Assembly: GCA_002450255.1 (NCBI GenBank)
Contig: DJYW01000102.1
Coordinates: 2,165-7,672 of the forward strand
DNA from: Gammaproteobacteria bacterium UBA6968
GTDB lineage: Bacteria; Pseudomonadota; Gammaproteobacteria; Pseudomonadales; Azotimanducaceae
Reading direction: 5' to 3'
DNA length: 5,508 bases
A model generated the notes under the pieces. It saw only the letters and a program-made list of their open reading frames with translations. It was not told the DNA's origin and ran no database searches. Below are positions 5,365-5,508 of this stretch, in pieces. Position 1 is the stretch's first letter. The number at the start of each line of letters is the position of its first letter. Position numbers and translations under genes: made by a program.

Positions 5365-5508
5365 TCGGGCGAACAGTGCAGGGTGATCGCTGAGTGTGCC
5401 ATCATTGTTCGAAAATGCCTTGTCCTCGCCCGCATGCAAAAGGGTTAGGTCGGCGCTATCGCCGCTGCGAAAGTAAATATAATCCAGGATTTTCCAGCCA
5501 CTCGAAGC
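5350..5508 (-). CDS. C-terminal fragment of an endonuclease/exonuclease/phosphatase-superfamily protein (sphingomyelinase-like)
   Basis: Partial gene: the frame enters from the right edge and gives 52 residues before TAA at 5352-5350. Two signatures are visible: LDYIYFRSGD (residues 8-17 of the fragment), the conserved LDYIF strand, and LSDHPALFARF (39-49), whose Asp-His are the metal- and phosphate-binding residues near the C-terminus of DNase I-like phosphodiesterases. The spacing between them (about 30 residues) and the wording RSGD...LSDHPAL are closest, in my memory, to neutral sphingomyelinase-type members, which cleave phosphodiester headgroups and are often secreted; other DNase I-like hydrolases remain possible. 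The start, catalytic Glu and any signal peptide lie outside the window. It is on the same strand as the riboswitch unit but about 370 bases upstream of it, so they are probably separate transcripts. Confidence 0.78.
   Translation of the reverse strand, partial: ASSGWKILDYIYFRSGDSADLTLLHAGEDKAFSNNDGTLSDHPALFARFAIQ

Overview
The window looks like a piece of a heterotrophic, probably marine proteobacterial chromosome (a gammaproteobacterium is my best guess). The argument is the gene content: a Baeyer-Villiger monooxygenase followed by two family III CoA-transferases is typical of bacteria that degrade steroids, terpenoids or cyclic ketones. The genes have Shine-Dalgarno sites and ORF3 is above 50% GC in the stretch I counted. 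The taxon is inference; there is no rRNA or marker gene here.

Left part, + strand: a 627-residue class B flavin monooxygenase (87-1970), a 311-base gap carrying a small octamer repeat array, then two CoA-transferase genes (2282-3310 and 3307-4563) that overlap by ATGA and are probably translated together as two subunits of one enzyme. A reasonable but unproven reading is that the monooxygenase turns a ketone into an ester or lactone, and that the acid released from it is activated by CoA transfer.

Right part, - strand: at the right edge is the C-terminal end of an endonuclease/exonuclease/phosphatase-superfamily protein (sphingomyelinase-like), stop at 5350-5352, whose last codons and stop are tandemly duplicated. 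After about 360 bases without a recognisable gene comes the most interesting element: a compact RNA at about 4927-4980 (- strand) that matches, by my recollection of the consensus, the glutamine riboswitch class (glnA / Downstream-peptide motif). It is followed directly by a Rho-independent terminator (4891-4918), a Shine-Dalgarno site, and a 52-residue gene (4707-4865) with three YRG repeats, which resembles the DUF4278 family. The whole looks like a transcription-attenuating glutamine switch controlling a microprotein. A perfect 14-bp-arm palindrome (4645-4673) separates this gene from the convergent CoA-transferase operon.

The glutamine aptamer class is known mainly from cyanobacteria, cyanophage and marine metagenomes, so finding it beside heterotrophic catabolic genes, driving a YRG-repeat peptide, is the point most worth following up. 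The small gene is also clearly AT-richer (about 42% GC by hand count) than the stretch of ORF3 I counted.
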